Shown here one piece after another: positions 44,315 to 52,279 of a stretch of 64,000 nt of DNA. This DNA comes from Tardibacter chloracetimidivorans. GTDB lineage: Bacteria; Pseudomonadota; Alphaproteobacteria; Sphingomonadales; Sphingomonadaceae. The stretch spans positions 917,501 to 981,500 of the forward strand of contig NZ_CP018221.1 of NCBI RefSeq assembly GCF_001890385.1. Reading direction: 5' to 3'. Position 1 is the first letter of the stretch, and each line of letters starts with the position of its first letter. Under the pieces are notes generated by a model. It made no database searches. It worked only from the letters and a program-made list of their open reading frames with translations, and was not told the DNA's origin. Position numbers and translations under genes: made by a program.

Positions 44315-45464
44315 CGTGCCTATCCGCTTAAGGCATACACCCACTAGATATGGTATGGTGGGTCCATTGGCCTGAGTAGAGTTCGGCAAAGGTCGGCGCC
44401 TCGATATCACTGGCGATCCCGAGGAGGGATCGGAAGGCGTTGAACGGGTAGAAGCGGCGATTGAAGCGGAAAGTGAACTCGTTGAGGTAGGCTTGCAGAT
44501 GCTTGGTGCTGACGCCGTGGTGGATGCCGTTGAGCCACGCTTTGAGGTTTGAGAACACCAGATGGACGATGGGCAGGAACTCTTCGGACACCTCCGGGTC
44601 GCCACACTGGGCGATGGCGTGATGGTCGTAACCGCCGCCCTGCAACCCGCTATAGCCGCTCCAATCATCGGTGATGACCAGCGTTCCCGGCTCGACCGCG
44701 CTCTGTACAAAGCCACCAAGGGCACCGGCACTGCGGTCTGCACCGATGGCCAATCGAACCCTTCCGGCATAGCGTCCGTTCCGGCGGCGGTCCTGGCCAG
44801 TGCCAGGCTCCCGGTGACGAACTTCGACGGCGGCGACCACCAGCGTTTTGTGGTGGGTTCCCCGGCCTTCGCCGCGCGTTCGCCCGCCGATCCAGGTCTC
44901 ATCGACCTCGACATGCTGACCGCTCTGCCCGCCGATCCGATCCTGATCGGGGCGCACCATCGCGGCGCGCAGTTTATGGAGCAGGCCAAAGGCCGTCTCG
45001 TACCGGGTCAGGCCAAGCTGGCGCTGCAACTGGACGGCAGATATGCCGGTCGTCTGACTCGCAACCAGGTAAGCGGCCCAGAACCACACGCTGAGCGGGA
45101 TGTGGCTTCGTTCCATGGCCGTGCCGACCATCAGGCCGGTCTGACGGCGACACGAGCGGCACATCAGGATGACAGGCCGAGTGGTGAAACGAAACGGATC
45201 GCCGACGACGCCACAGCGTGGGCACGCAAATCCATCAGGCCAGCGAGCTTTTTCAAGCCAGGACGCGCAAGCGCCATCATCCGGGAAAAGCCGCTGGAAC
45301 TCGGGGAGGGATTTCGGGAACGGCAGCTTGTCGCGGTCAAGAACGTCCACAATCCCCACCCTTTACAACCGCTTTGGGTGGCACCAAGCCGCAGGAAAAG
45401 TCAGGCGCGCGCCACAAGGCAGCCACTAGATGTAGTGGGTGTATGCGTCAAGCGGATAGGCACG
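44315..45464 (-). mobile_element. IS1595-family insertion sequence, copy 2, 1150 bp
   Basis: Same length, ends and orientation as copy 1. It is flanked by its own 8-bp duplication AGACCAAC at 44307-44314 and 45465-45472. It landed 21 bases after the epoxide hydrolase stop and before the second phosphotransferase, so it may affect expression of that gene. Confidence 0.95.
44328..45359 (-). CDS. IS1595-family transposase, 343 aa (copy 2)
   Basis: The translation is identical to that of the copy at 42682-43713, with the same zinc ribbon and VDETWIGG, TDDWSGYS and NGIHHGVSTKHLQ blocks. Identity over the entire product indicates recent duplication within the genome. Confidence 0.95.
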   Translation of the reverse strand: MGIVDVLDRDKLPFPKSLPEFQRLFPDDGACASWLEKARWPDGFACPRCGVVGDPFRFTTRPVILMCRSCRRQTGLMVGTAMERSHIPLSVWFWAAYLVASQTTGISAVQLQRQLGLTRYETAFGLLHKLRAAMVRPDQDRIGGQSGQHVEVDETWIGGRTRGEGRGTHHKTLVVAAVEVRHREPGTGQDRRRNGRYAGRVRLAIGADRSAGALGGFVQSAVEPGTLVITDDWSGYSGLQGGGYDHHAIAQCGDPEVSEEFLPIVHLVFSNLKAWLNGIHHGVSTKHLQAYLNEFTFRFNRRFYPFNAFRSLLGIASDIEAPTFAELYSGQWTHHTISSGCMP

Positions 45465-45539
45465 AGACCAACATTTCGATCGACCCGACAAGGATGTTGG
45501 AAAAATCAAATATTCGAGGAAAAAAAGGAAAATAATCTG

Positions 45540-46655
45540 ATGACGATTGCAATTCCTCAGTCGGCTGCTGATTTCACCCCGGATCTTTTTACAAAAGTCG
45601 CCCGCCAACTATATCCCGACCTAACGGTCACGAACGCGAAGCTCATCAAGTTGCACGCATATGGCGAAGGCAACGTGTCCACGACCGAGCGCGCGACTTT
45701 CGAGCTGGAATATGGGCCGGGTGCGCCTGACCTTCCAAAACGCGTCATGCTGAAGCTGTCGCTTGGATCGCCGGATCAGGATCCTGATGCCTGGTATCTT
45801 CAACTCTATGCCCTGTTCAGAAACGAAGTGAACTTTTACAACGGCATCCGCCCTGAGTTGGAGATCGAGGCCCCGCGGACGCTCGGCGGCTATTTCGATC
45901 CCGAAACCAAACAATATCTGCTGGTTCTGGAAGATCTCAGCGAGCGGAATGCAAGCTTTCCGACGATGCTCGACGTCGTCGAGGTCAGCGACGTCCAACA
46001 CGTGCTGGACACCTATGCGAAGCTACACGCGACCTTTTGGGGCAGCAGCCGCTTTTCGCAGGACCTTTCCTGGGTTGAAACCCATCTGGAGGGCGGTGTC
46101 GAAACGCTCATGCGTAGCGCCATCCCTGTCGGCATCCGCAACGAACTTTCGCTTCACAAATTCAAACGTGAAACGCTGGAGTGGCTCGGTACGACCGAAC
46201 CGCAGCTCTTTGCAGGTATGTGCGCGCTTAAGGCGCATCAGGCGACGCTTCCGCAGACGCTTCTGCACGGTGATAGCCACCTCATGAACACGTATCGGCT
46301 GCCTGACGGCACTGGAGGATTGCATGACTGGCAGCTGTGCGTGCGCGGCTACGCCCTGAACGACGTATCCTATTTTATCACGACGGCCCTGTCGATCGAC
46401 TTGCGGCGCAAGCATGAGCGCGAACTGCTGCGTTATTATCGGGAGAAGCTGCTCAGCTTTGGGGTCGCATCGCCGCCCGATGAGGAGACGCTCTGGAACG
46501 AGCATCGCCGGGCAACGCACTGGTCATTGTACAACGGCTGGATTCCATGCCCCGCCGAAAGTTACGGCTGGGATCTCCTTGCCACGGCGATGCAGCGTGT
46601 TGCGGTGGCCTTCTCCGACCATGACACCCATCGCCTCGTAGCCCAAATTTCATAG
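45540..46655 (+). CDS. APH/ecdysteroid-kinase-like phosphotransferase, 371 aa
   Basis: Aminoglycoside-phosphotransferase fold: VMLKLSLGSPDQ with a candidate N-lobe Lys, YLLVLEDLSERNASF hinge, YAKLHATFWG, catalytic HGDSHLMNTY (H-G-D-x4-N) and LHDWQ with the metal-binding Asp. ATG 45540 follows AAGGAA; the open frame that continues back through the IS to 44562 is antisense to the transposase and not real. It is related in layout to the kinase at 35578-36744, with only modest sequence similarity. It probably phosphorylates a hydroxylated small molecule. Confidence 0.85.
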   Translation: MTIAIPQSAADFTPDLFTKVARQLYPDLTVTNAKLIKLHAYGEGNVSTTERATFELEYGPGAPDLPKRVMLKLSLGSPDQDPDAWYLQLYALFRNEVNFYNGIRPELEIEAPRTLGGYFDPETKQYLLVLEDLSERNASFPTMLDVVEVSDVQHVLDTYAKLHATFWGSSRFSQDLSWVETHLEGGVETLMRSAIPVGIRNELSLHKFKRETLEWLGTTEPQLFAGMCALKAHQATLPQTLLHGDSHLMNTYRLPDGTGGLHDWQLCVRGYALNDVSYFITTALSIDLRRKHERELLRYYREKLLSFGVASPPDEETLWNEHRRATHWSLYNGWIPCPAESYGWDLLATAMQRVAVAFSDHDTHRLVAQIS

Positions 46656-46740
46656 GACCCAGATCATTTTTTCCCGAGGGTCTTCACCTGAATGCGTCTA
46701 CGAACGCCCGCTAGCTGATCTACTCAACCTAAGTGAGCAG

Positions 46741-48957
46741 ATGACAATCGAAGCCAGCGGGTCGGTCGTCACATATTCGCGCAAGGTGTTCATCCCGCTC
46801 ACGATGCTCTGCCGCGACGTTTGTCATTATTGTACGTTTGCCAAGGCCCCGCGTGAGGTGCGGTCGCCTTATCTCAGCCGTGACGAGGTCCTCACGATCG
46901 CTCGTACCGGTGTCGAGGCGGGATGCCGCGAGGCGCTGTTCACGCTCGGCGATCGTCCCGAGGCGCGCTACGGCGCCGCGCGCGATGCGCTGGCGGCGAT
47001 GGGGTTTGAGAGCACGCTGGCCTATCTCGGCGCTATGGCGAAGGCCGTGCTCGACGAGACCGGGCTGCTGCCGCATCTCAATGCCGGGCTGATGGATGAC
47101 GCCGATTACGCCGCGTTGCGCCCCGTGTCGGCGTCGATGGGCTTGATGCTGGAGACGGCATCGGATCGCCTGTCCGAAAGGGGCGGTCCGCATCATGGAT
47201 CGCCCGACAAGGTGCCAGCGCGTCGCTTGGAAGCGATTGAGGCCGCCGGGCGCGCGAAGGTGCCGTTCACGACCGGCCTGCTGATCGGGATCGGCGAGAC
47301 GCGCGAGGAACGGATCGAGGCGTTGCTGGCAATCCGTGACACGCACCGCCGCCATGGCCATATCCAGGAAGTGATCATCCAGAACTTCCGCGCCAAGCCC
47401 GGCACGCGGATGGCCGATCACGCCGAGCCGTCGCTTGACGAGCATCTTTGGACGATCGCGGTCGCGCGGCTGATCCTCGGGCCGGACATGGTCATCCAGG
47501 CCCCGCCGAACCTTCATTCGCCCGAAGAGCTTGCGGCGGTGTTGCGCGCCGGCGTCAACGATTGGGGCGGCGTTTCGCCGGTCACGCCCGATCACGTGAA
47601 TCCCGAAGCGCCCTGGCCGCATCTCGATCTGCTCGACCGGGCGACCGCGGCCGCTGGGCGGGTGCTGCGCGAGCGGCTCGCGATCGGTCCAGCCTATGCG
47701 CGGCAGCCCGAGGCGTGGATGGAACCGGCGCTAGCAAAGGTGGTGCGGCGCTCGGTCGATGCGCGGGGTCTGCCGATCGTCGACGGCTGGCACCCCGGTA
47801 CGTCCGTGCCCATGCCGATCGAACATCGCGACGGCACGACCGTCCGCTCAAATTCGGTGCGCGAGATACTGGGGCGTGCGCTCGAAGGTGTGCGGCTCGA
47901 GGAAGCGGACATCGTCCGGCTGTTCGAAACCGACGGGCCGGATGTGGCGCTGGTGGCCAATGCGGCCGACGGATTGCGGCGCCGGATGGCGGGTGATGCG
48001 ATCACCTACGTCGTCAACCGCAACATCAACTACACCAATATCTGCCTCTACAAATGCGGCTTCTGCGCCTTCTCCAAGGGGACGGCGAAGGATTTGCGCG
48101 GCCCGGCCTACAAGCTCGATTTCGAGGAAGTCGGGCGGCGCGCGGCCGAGGCGGATGATCGCGGTGCGACCGAGGTCTGCCTGCAGGGCGGCATCCATCC
48201 CGATTATGACGGCCACACCTATCTCAACGTCCTGCGCGCGGTGCGCGCGGCGGCGCCGTCGATCCACATCCATGCCTTCTCGCCGCTCGAAGTGACGCAT
48301 GGCGCGAGCACGCTCGGCCTGTCGCTCCATGACTTCCTGTCGATGCTGAAGGCCGAGGGGCTTTCGACCCTGCCGGGCACGGCCGCCGAGGTGCTGGACG
48401 ATGAAGTTCGCGCGATCATCTGCCCCGACAAGGTGAATACGGCGGAATGGCTCGAAGTGATGCGCACCGCGCACGCCGTCGGCCTGCGCTCGACCGCGAC
48501 GATCATGTTCGGTCATGTCGATCGCTATGCCAATTGGGCGCGTCACCTGCTTCGCATCCGCGATCTGCAGGAAGAGACCGGCGGCTTCACCGAGTTCGTG
48601 CCCCTGCCCTTCGTCCATATGGAAGCGCCGATCTGGCGGCGCGGGCAGGCGCGTTCGGGGCCGAGCGCGCGCGAGACGCTGCTGATGCAGGCGGTGGCGC
48701 GGCTGGTGCTGCACCCGCTGATCCCCAACATCCAGACGAGCTGGGTGAAGCTGGGCGAGCAGGGCGTGATCGCGGCGCTGCGATCGGGGGCGAACGATCT
48801 CGGCGGCGTGCTGATGGACGAATCGATCACGCGCGCGGCGGGTGGGGTCAACGGTCAGATCTGGGATGCCGACCATATGGTCACGATCGCGGAGGCGGCC
48901 GGCCGCTTCGCGATGCAGCGCACGACACTTTATCAACCGATGACCGCCGCCGAATGA
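46741..48957 (+). CDS. fbiC: 7,8-didemethyl-8-hydroxy-5-deazariboflavin (Fo) synthase, fused CofG-CofH
   Basis: This makes the deazaflavin chromophore Fo of coenzyme F420 from tyrosine and a riboflavin precursor. Two radical-SAM halves are visible. The CofG-type half has CRDVCHYC at residues 24-31; the CofH-type half has C435, C439 and C442 in CLYKCGFCAF. Each triad holds a [4Fe-4S] cluster. At 738 aa it lacks the extra N-terminus of about 70 to 100 residues seen in mycobacterial FbiC but retains both catalytic domains. It is the first gene of a five-gene F420 operon, with the next start 10 bases after its stop. The fused form, usual in Actinobacteria, suggests horizontal acquisition. Confidence 0.95.
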   Translation: MTIEASGSVVTYSRKVFIPLTMLCRDVCHYCTFAKAPREVRSPYLSRDEVLTIARTGVEAGCREALFTLGDRPEARYGAARDALAAMGFESTLAYLGAMAKAVLDETGLLPHLNAGLMDDADYAALRPVSASMGLMLETASDRLSERGGPHHGSPDKVPARRLEAIEAAGRAKVPFTTGLLIGIGETREERIEALLAIRDTHRRHGHIQEVIIQNFRAKPGTRMADHAEPSLDEHLWTIAVARLILGPDMVIQAPPNLHSPEELAAVLRAGVNDWGGVSPVTPDHVNPEAPWPHLDLLDRATAAAGRVLRERLAIGPAYARQPEAWMEPALAKVVRRSVDARGLPIVDGWHPGTSVPMPIEHRDGTTVRSNSVREILGRALEGVRLEEADIVRLFETDGPDVALVANAADGLRRRMAGDAITYVVNRNINYTNICLYKCGFCAFSKGTAKDLRGPAYKLDFEEVGRRAAEADDRGATEVCLQGGIHPDYDGHTYLNVLRAVRAAAPSIHIHAFSPLEVTHGASTLGLSLHDFLSMLKAEGLSTLPGTAAEVLDDEVRAIICPDKVNTAEWLEVMRTAHAVGLRSTATIMFGHVDRYANWARHLLRIRDLQEETGGFTEFVPLPFVHMEAPIWRRGQARSGPSARETLLMQAVARLVLHPLIPNIQTSWVKLGEQGVIAALRSGANDLGGVLMDESITRAAGGVNGQIWDADHMVTIAEAAGRFAMQRTTLYQPMTAAE

Positions 48958-48967
48958 GAGGACTAGC

Positions 48968-49639
48968 ATGACGGATAATTCAGTGATCGCCGTGGTTGGC
49001 GGGACCGGGAAGCTGGGCGCGGCGATCGCGCGCCGGCTCGCCAAAGCGGGACGCACGGTGATCATCGGTTCGCGCTCGGCGGAAAGCGCCGAAAAGGCTG
49101 CGACCGAGGTTGGGTTCGGGCTGACCGGCCTCGCCAACGCCGATGCGGCCAAGGCGGGTGACATCGTGATCGTGACCGTGCCGTTCCAGGCGCAGGACGC
49201 AACGCTCGCCGAGATCAGGCCGTTCGTCCAAGGCAAGATCGTGGTCGACACGACCGTCCCACTCGTGCCGCCGAAGGTGATGCGCGTCAAGTTGCCCGAG
49301 GAAGGGAGTGCCGCAACCCGTACCCAGAACATATTGGGCGAAAGCGTGACGGTCGTCTCCGGTTTCCACAACGTCGCCGCGCACAAGTTGGCGACCGACG
49401 CCGATATCGGCTGCGACGTGCTCGTGTTCGGGGATGACAAGGCCGCGCGCGGCAAGGTGGTCGAACTTGCCAACCAGGCGGGCTTGCGTGGCATCCATGG
49501 CGGCGCGCTGGTCAATTCGGCGGCGGCCGAGGCGCTGACCTCGATCCTCATCTTCATCAACAAGACCTATCAGGTTGACGGCGCGGGCATTACCATCACA
49601 GGAAAGCTGATCGAACACGACGCCTTAAAGTCCGCATGA
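48968..49639 (+). CDS. npdG: F420:NADP oxidoreductase, 223 aa
   Basis: NADP-binding Rossmann protein of the Fno/NpdG type: VIAVVGGTGKLGAAIARRLAKAG, IIGSRSAE (Ser/Arg for NADP phosphate), VTVPFQAQDATL, VSGFHNVAAHKL, and a C-terminal helix pair. It transfers hydride between NADPH and F420, so it would supply reduced F420 to other enzymes. GAGAGGA precedes the start. Its stop overlaps the cofE start by four bases. Confidence 0.92.
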   Translation: MTDNSVIAVVGGTGKLGAAIARRLAKAGRTVIIGSRSAESAEKAATEVGFGLTGLANADAAKAGDIVIVTVPFQAQDATLAEIRPFVQGKIVVDTTVPLVPPKVMRVKLPEEGSAATRTQNILGESVTVVSGFHNVAAHKLATDADIGCDVLVFGDDKAARGKVVELANQAGLRGIHGGALVNSAAAEALTSILIFINKTYQVDGAGITITGKLIEHDALKSA

Positions 49640-50391
49640 TCCAGATCCATCCCCTCCCGGCCATTGGTGATGTCCAGCCGGGGGACGATCTGGCGCGGAT
49701 GCTGGCCGATGCCGTCCATGCGGCCGGGATCACGCCGGTCACATCGGACGTGCTGGCCGTCACCCAGAAGATCGTCTCCAAGGCCGAAGGGCGCTTCGTC
49801 GACCTCGATACGGTGACGCCCGGTTCCAGGGCGCGTGAGCTTGCTGATGTGACGCGCAAGGACCCGCGGCTGGTCGAGCTCGTGCTGGCGGAATCGCAGA
49901 ATGTGGTGCGGGCGGTGCCGCATGTGCTGATCACGCGCCATCGCTCCGGTCATGTCATGGCCAACGCCGGGATCGATCGCTCAAACATCGGTCCGGGTGG
50001 TGGCGAGCGCGCGCTGTTGCTGCCCGTTGATGCCGACGCTTCCGCTGCGCGGCTGCGCGAGGCGTTGGCGGCGATCTGGCCGGAGCCGCCGGCGGTGTTG
50101 ATCACCGACAGTTTCGGGCGTCCCTGGCGTTACGGCGTCACCTGCGTCGCGATCGGAGCGAGCGGAATGCCCTCGCTGGTCGATCGCCGGGGCGACATCG
50201 ATCGCGACGGGCGGACGCTCGAGGTCACCCAGATCGCCCTTGGCGACATGATCGCGACCGCTGCTGGTCTTGCCACGGGCGAGGGAGCAGAAAGCGTGCC
50301 CGCCGCGCTGGTGCGCGGACTGGAGTGGGCCGTCGCGGACAATCCCGCATCGGCTCTCGTTCGTCCACTTGAAGAGGATCTTTTCCAGTGA
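49636..50391 (+). CDS. cofE: F420-0:gamma-glutamyl ligase, 251 aa
   Basis: Adds glutamates to F420-0 using GTP. Recognisable blocks are VLAVTQKIVSKAEGR, HRSGHVMANAGIDRSN, GERALLLPVDADASA, LITDSFGRPWRYG and VDRRGDIDRDGR. The length matches stand-alone CofE; the C-terminal FMN reductase domain of actinobacterial FbiB is absent. Four-base overlaps on both sides couple it to npdG and cofD. Confidence 0.93.
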   Translation: MIQIHPLPAIGDVQPGDDLARMLADAVHAAGITPVTSDVLAVTQKIVSKAEGRFVDLDTVTPGSRARELADVTRKDPRLVELVLAESQNVVRAVPHVLITRHRSGHVMANAGIDRSNIGPGGGERALLLPVDADASAARLREALAAIWPEPPAVLITDSFGRPWRYGVTCVAIGASGMPSLVDRRGDIDRDGRTLEVTQIALGDMIATAAGLATGEGAESVPAALVRGLEWAVADNPASALVRPLEEDLFQ

Positions 50392-51323
50392 GCGGCCGGG
50401 TCACAATCCTCACAGGGGGCGTCGGTGGCGCCAAGCTCGTGCTCGGCCTCTGCCATGCGATCCCGGCCGACACAGTGACCGCGATCGTCAATACCGGCGA
50501 TGATTTCCGGCATCTCGGCCTCTCGATCTCGCCCGATATCGATACGCTGCTTTACACGCTGTCGGGCAAGGCCAATGCTGCACAGGGCTGGGGCCGCGAA
50601 GGCGAAAGCTGGAGCTTCATGGATGCTGTGCGCTCGCTGGGTGGCGAGGACTGGTTCCAGCTCGGCGACGGCGATCTCGCGCTGCACGTGCTGCGCAGCG
50701 AGAGATTGCGGACGGGCGATCCACTTTCTGCGATCATCGCTGATTTCGCTGCAGCATGGGGCATTGCGGCGCCCATGCTGCCGATGACCGACGATGTCGT
50801 CGCGACCAAGGTCGAAACCAACGAGGGGCTGCTGGACTTCCAGCATTATTTCGTGCGCCGCCGCTGCGAGCCCGTCGTCCGCTCGATCCGCTTCGAAGGC
50901 GCGACGGCGGCAAGGCCGGGGCCGGGTGTGATCAAGGCGCTCTCGAATCCCGATTGCGAAGCCGTGCTGATCGCGCCATCCAACCCTTTTCTGAGCGTCG
51001 ATCCGATCCTCTCGGTGCCGGGCATCAGGGAGGCGCTGGCCGGATCACGCGCGCCGGTGATCGCCGTCTCGCCGATCGTCAGCGGCAAGGCGGTCAAGGG
51101 GCCGACCGCCAAGATGATGACCGAGCTCGGGCTGGATATCAGCGCGGCGGCGGTCGCCGATCATTATGCCGGGGTGATCGACGCTATGCTGGTCGACGAG
51201 CGCGACCCGCCACAGGACCTCGCAATCCCATCGGCGCGGGCGGATACGCTGATGACGACGCTGCATGATCGCATTCGCGTGGCCCGCACCGCCCTCGATC
51301 TGGCAGCTTCGGTCCGCCGATGA
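50388..51323 (+). CDS. cofD: 2-phospho-L-lactate (or analogue) transferase, 311 aa
   Basis: Transfers the phospholactate, phosphoenolpyruvate or phosphoglycerate moiety from its guanylyl donor to Fo. Signature blocks are ILTGGVGGAKLVLGL, VNTGDDFRHLGLSISPDIDTLLY, LGDGDLALHVLRS, MTDD.VATKV and IAPSNPFLSVDPIL. It starts at GTG 50388 overlapping the cofE stop. Substrate type cannot be decided by eye. Confidence 0.95.
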   Translation: MSGRVTILTGGVGGAKLVLGLCHAIPADTVTAIVNTGDDFRHLGLSISPDIDTLLYTLSGKANAAQGWGREGESWSFMDAVRSLGGEDWFQLGDGDLALHVLRSERLRTGDPLSAIIADFAAAWGIAAPMLPMTDDVVATKVETNEGLLDFQHYFVRRRCEPVVRSIRFEGATAARPGPGVIKALSNPDCEAVLIAPSNPFLSVDPILSVPGIREALAGSRAPVIAVSPIVSGKAVKGPTAKMMTELGLDISAAAVADHYAGVIDAMLVDERDPPQDLAIPSARADTLMTTLHDRIRVARTALDLAASVRR

Positions 51324-51883
51324 GCTGGACGGCGGTCGTCCCGCTCAAGACGAGGGGTGAGCGCAAAAGCCGTCTCGCCGAATTGCTTTCGGCAGAAGAA
51401 CGAGCCGCACTGAGCATCCGCATGTTCCGCCACGTCGTTGATGTGCTTGCAGATATTCCTGCCATCGGCCGGATCGTCGTGCTTGCGGACCAGCGCCCCT
51501 CCGGTTGGGACAGCGATTGGATCGCTGATTCGGGGCGCGGTCTCAATGCCGAGCTCGACTTGGTGCGCAAGGCAGTGACAGGCGACCTGATCGTGTTGCA
51601 CGCCGACCTGCCCTTGCTCGCAAGTGAAGATGTGATTGCGCTGATAGCGGCGGCGGCGCGGCGAGGCCTCGCGATTGCTCCCGACCGGCACGGCACTGGT
51701 ACGAACAGCATAGCGATAAAAGGGGGAGAAGAAATCGATTTCGCCTTCGGCGCCGATAGCTACCGCCTGCATCGAAAGCAGCGTCCGGATGCCGAAGTGG
51801 TCAAACGCGGCGGGTTCGAGCTTGATCTCGACACGAAGGATGATCTCAAAATTGCCGAAAGCCTGGGCGTCGAGGTCTGCTAG
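51320..51883 (+). CDS. cofC: Phospholactate (or phosphoglycerate/PEP) guanylyltransferase, 187 aa
   Basis: Short nucleotidyltransferase of the CofC type: VVPLKTRGERKSRLAELLS at the N-terminus (P-loop-like K..KSRL), DLIVLHADLPLLASEDVI with metal-binding Asp residues, APDRHGTGTNSI, and FAFGADSYRLH. It makes the guanylyl donor used by CofD. It is the last gene of the F420 operon, with a four-base overlap to cofD. Whether it uses 2-phospholactate, PEP or 3-phosphoglycerate is open. Confidence 0.92.
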   Translation: MSWTAVVPLKTRGERKSRLAELLSAEERAALSIRMFRHVVDVLADIPAIGRIVVLADQRPSGWDSDWIADSGRGLNAELDLVRKAVTGDLIVLHADLPLLASEDVIALIAAAARRGLAIAPDRHGTGTNSIAIKGGEEIDFAFGADSYRLHRKQRPDAEVVKRGGFELDLDTKDDLKIAESLGVEVC

Positions 51884-52072
51884 GCGACGCCGGCAAGTGC
51901 CCTTCAAACAAGTTCGATCAGCGTAGGGGAAGAACCGCCGGCCCGCAGGGCCGCTGGATCGATCACTGTCCTATTTGTCGCCGGCCAGCGCCGCGAGTTG
52001 GCAGATTGCAAATGTGCGACATTTCATTCAATATCAGATGTGTGGCGGGCAGACCTTTCGAGGTCGTGCCAG

Positions 52073-52279
52073 ATGCAGAATGACGAGCGGATTCTTCGGA
52101 TTGGCGAAGTGCTGCGGCGGACGGGATTGAGCCGCGCCACAATCTACCGCAAGATTTCAAAGGGAACGTTTCCTAGGCAGCTTCCGATCAGCGAGAACGC
52201 ATCAGGTTGGCATGCCTCCGAGGTTGCTCGCTGGGTCTCCAACCCCCGCGACTACAAGGCTCATGACGTCGCTGAATGA
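52073..52279 (+). CDS. AlpA-family excisionase/regulator-like protein, 68 aa
   Basis: The start ATG 52073 gives MQNDERILRIGEVLRRTGLSRATIYRKISKGTFPRQ, followed by SGWHASEVARWV. This is the MerR-like winged-helix pattern of AlpA and phage excisionase relatives. Its 3' end overlaps the convergent integrase by 19 bases. AlpA proteins regulate integrase expression or excision in P4-like elements, which suits this position at a probable island edge. Confidence 0.85.
   Translation: MQNDERILRIGEVLRRTGLSRATIYRKISKGTFPRQLPISENASGWHASEVARWVSNPRDYKAHDVAE

Noticed and set aside
42669-45464. Composite transposon formed by the two IS1595 copies
   Set aside because: Each copy has its own different 8-bp target duplication, and the DNA between them is just the rest of the gene hit by copy 1.
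44562-46655. A 697-codon open frame running through the second IS1595 copy into the phosphotransferase
   Set aside because: The first two thirds are antisense to the transposase and equal the shadow frame seen over copy 1. The real kinase starts at 45540 with its own ribosome site.
47848-49563. A 571-codon minus-strand open frame over fbiC and npdG
   Set aside because: Antisense shadow of high-GC coding DNA. The plus-strand frames have unmistakable radical-SAM and F420-reductase motifs and operon junctions.
51930-51960. GGCCC-GCA-GGGCC stem after cofC as terminator
   Set aside because: Short stem and no T-run on either strand.
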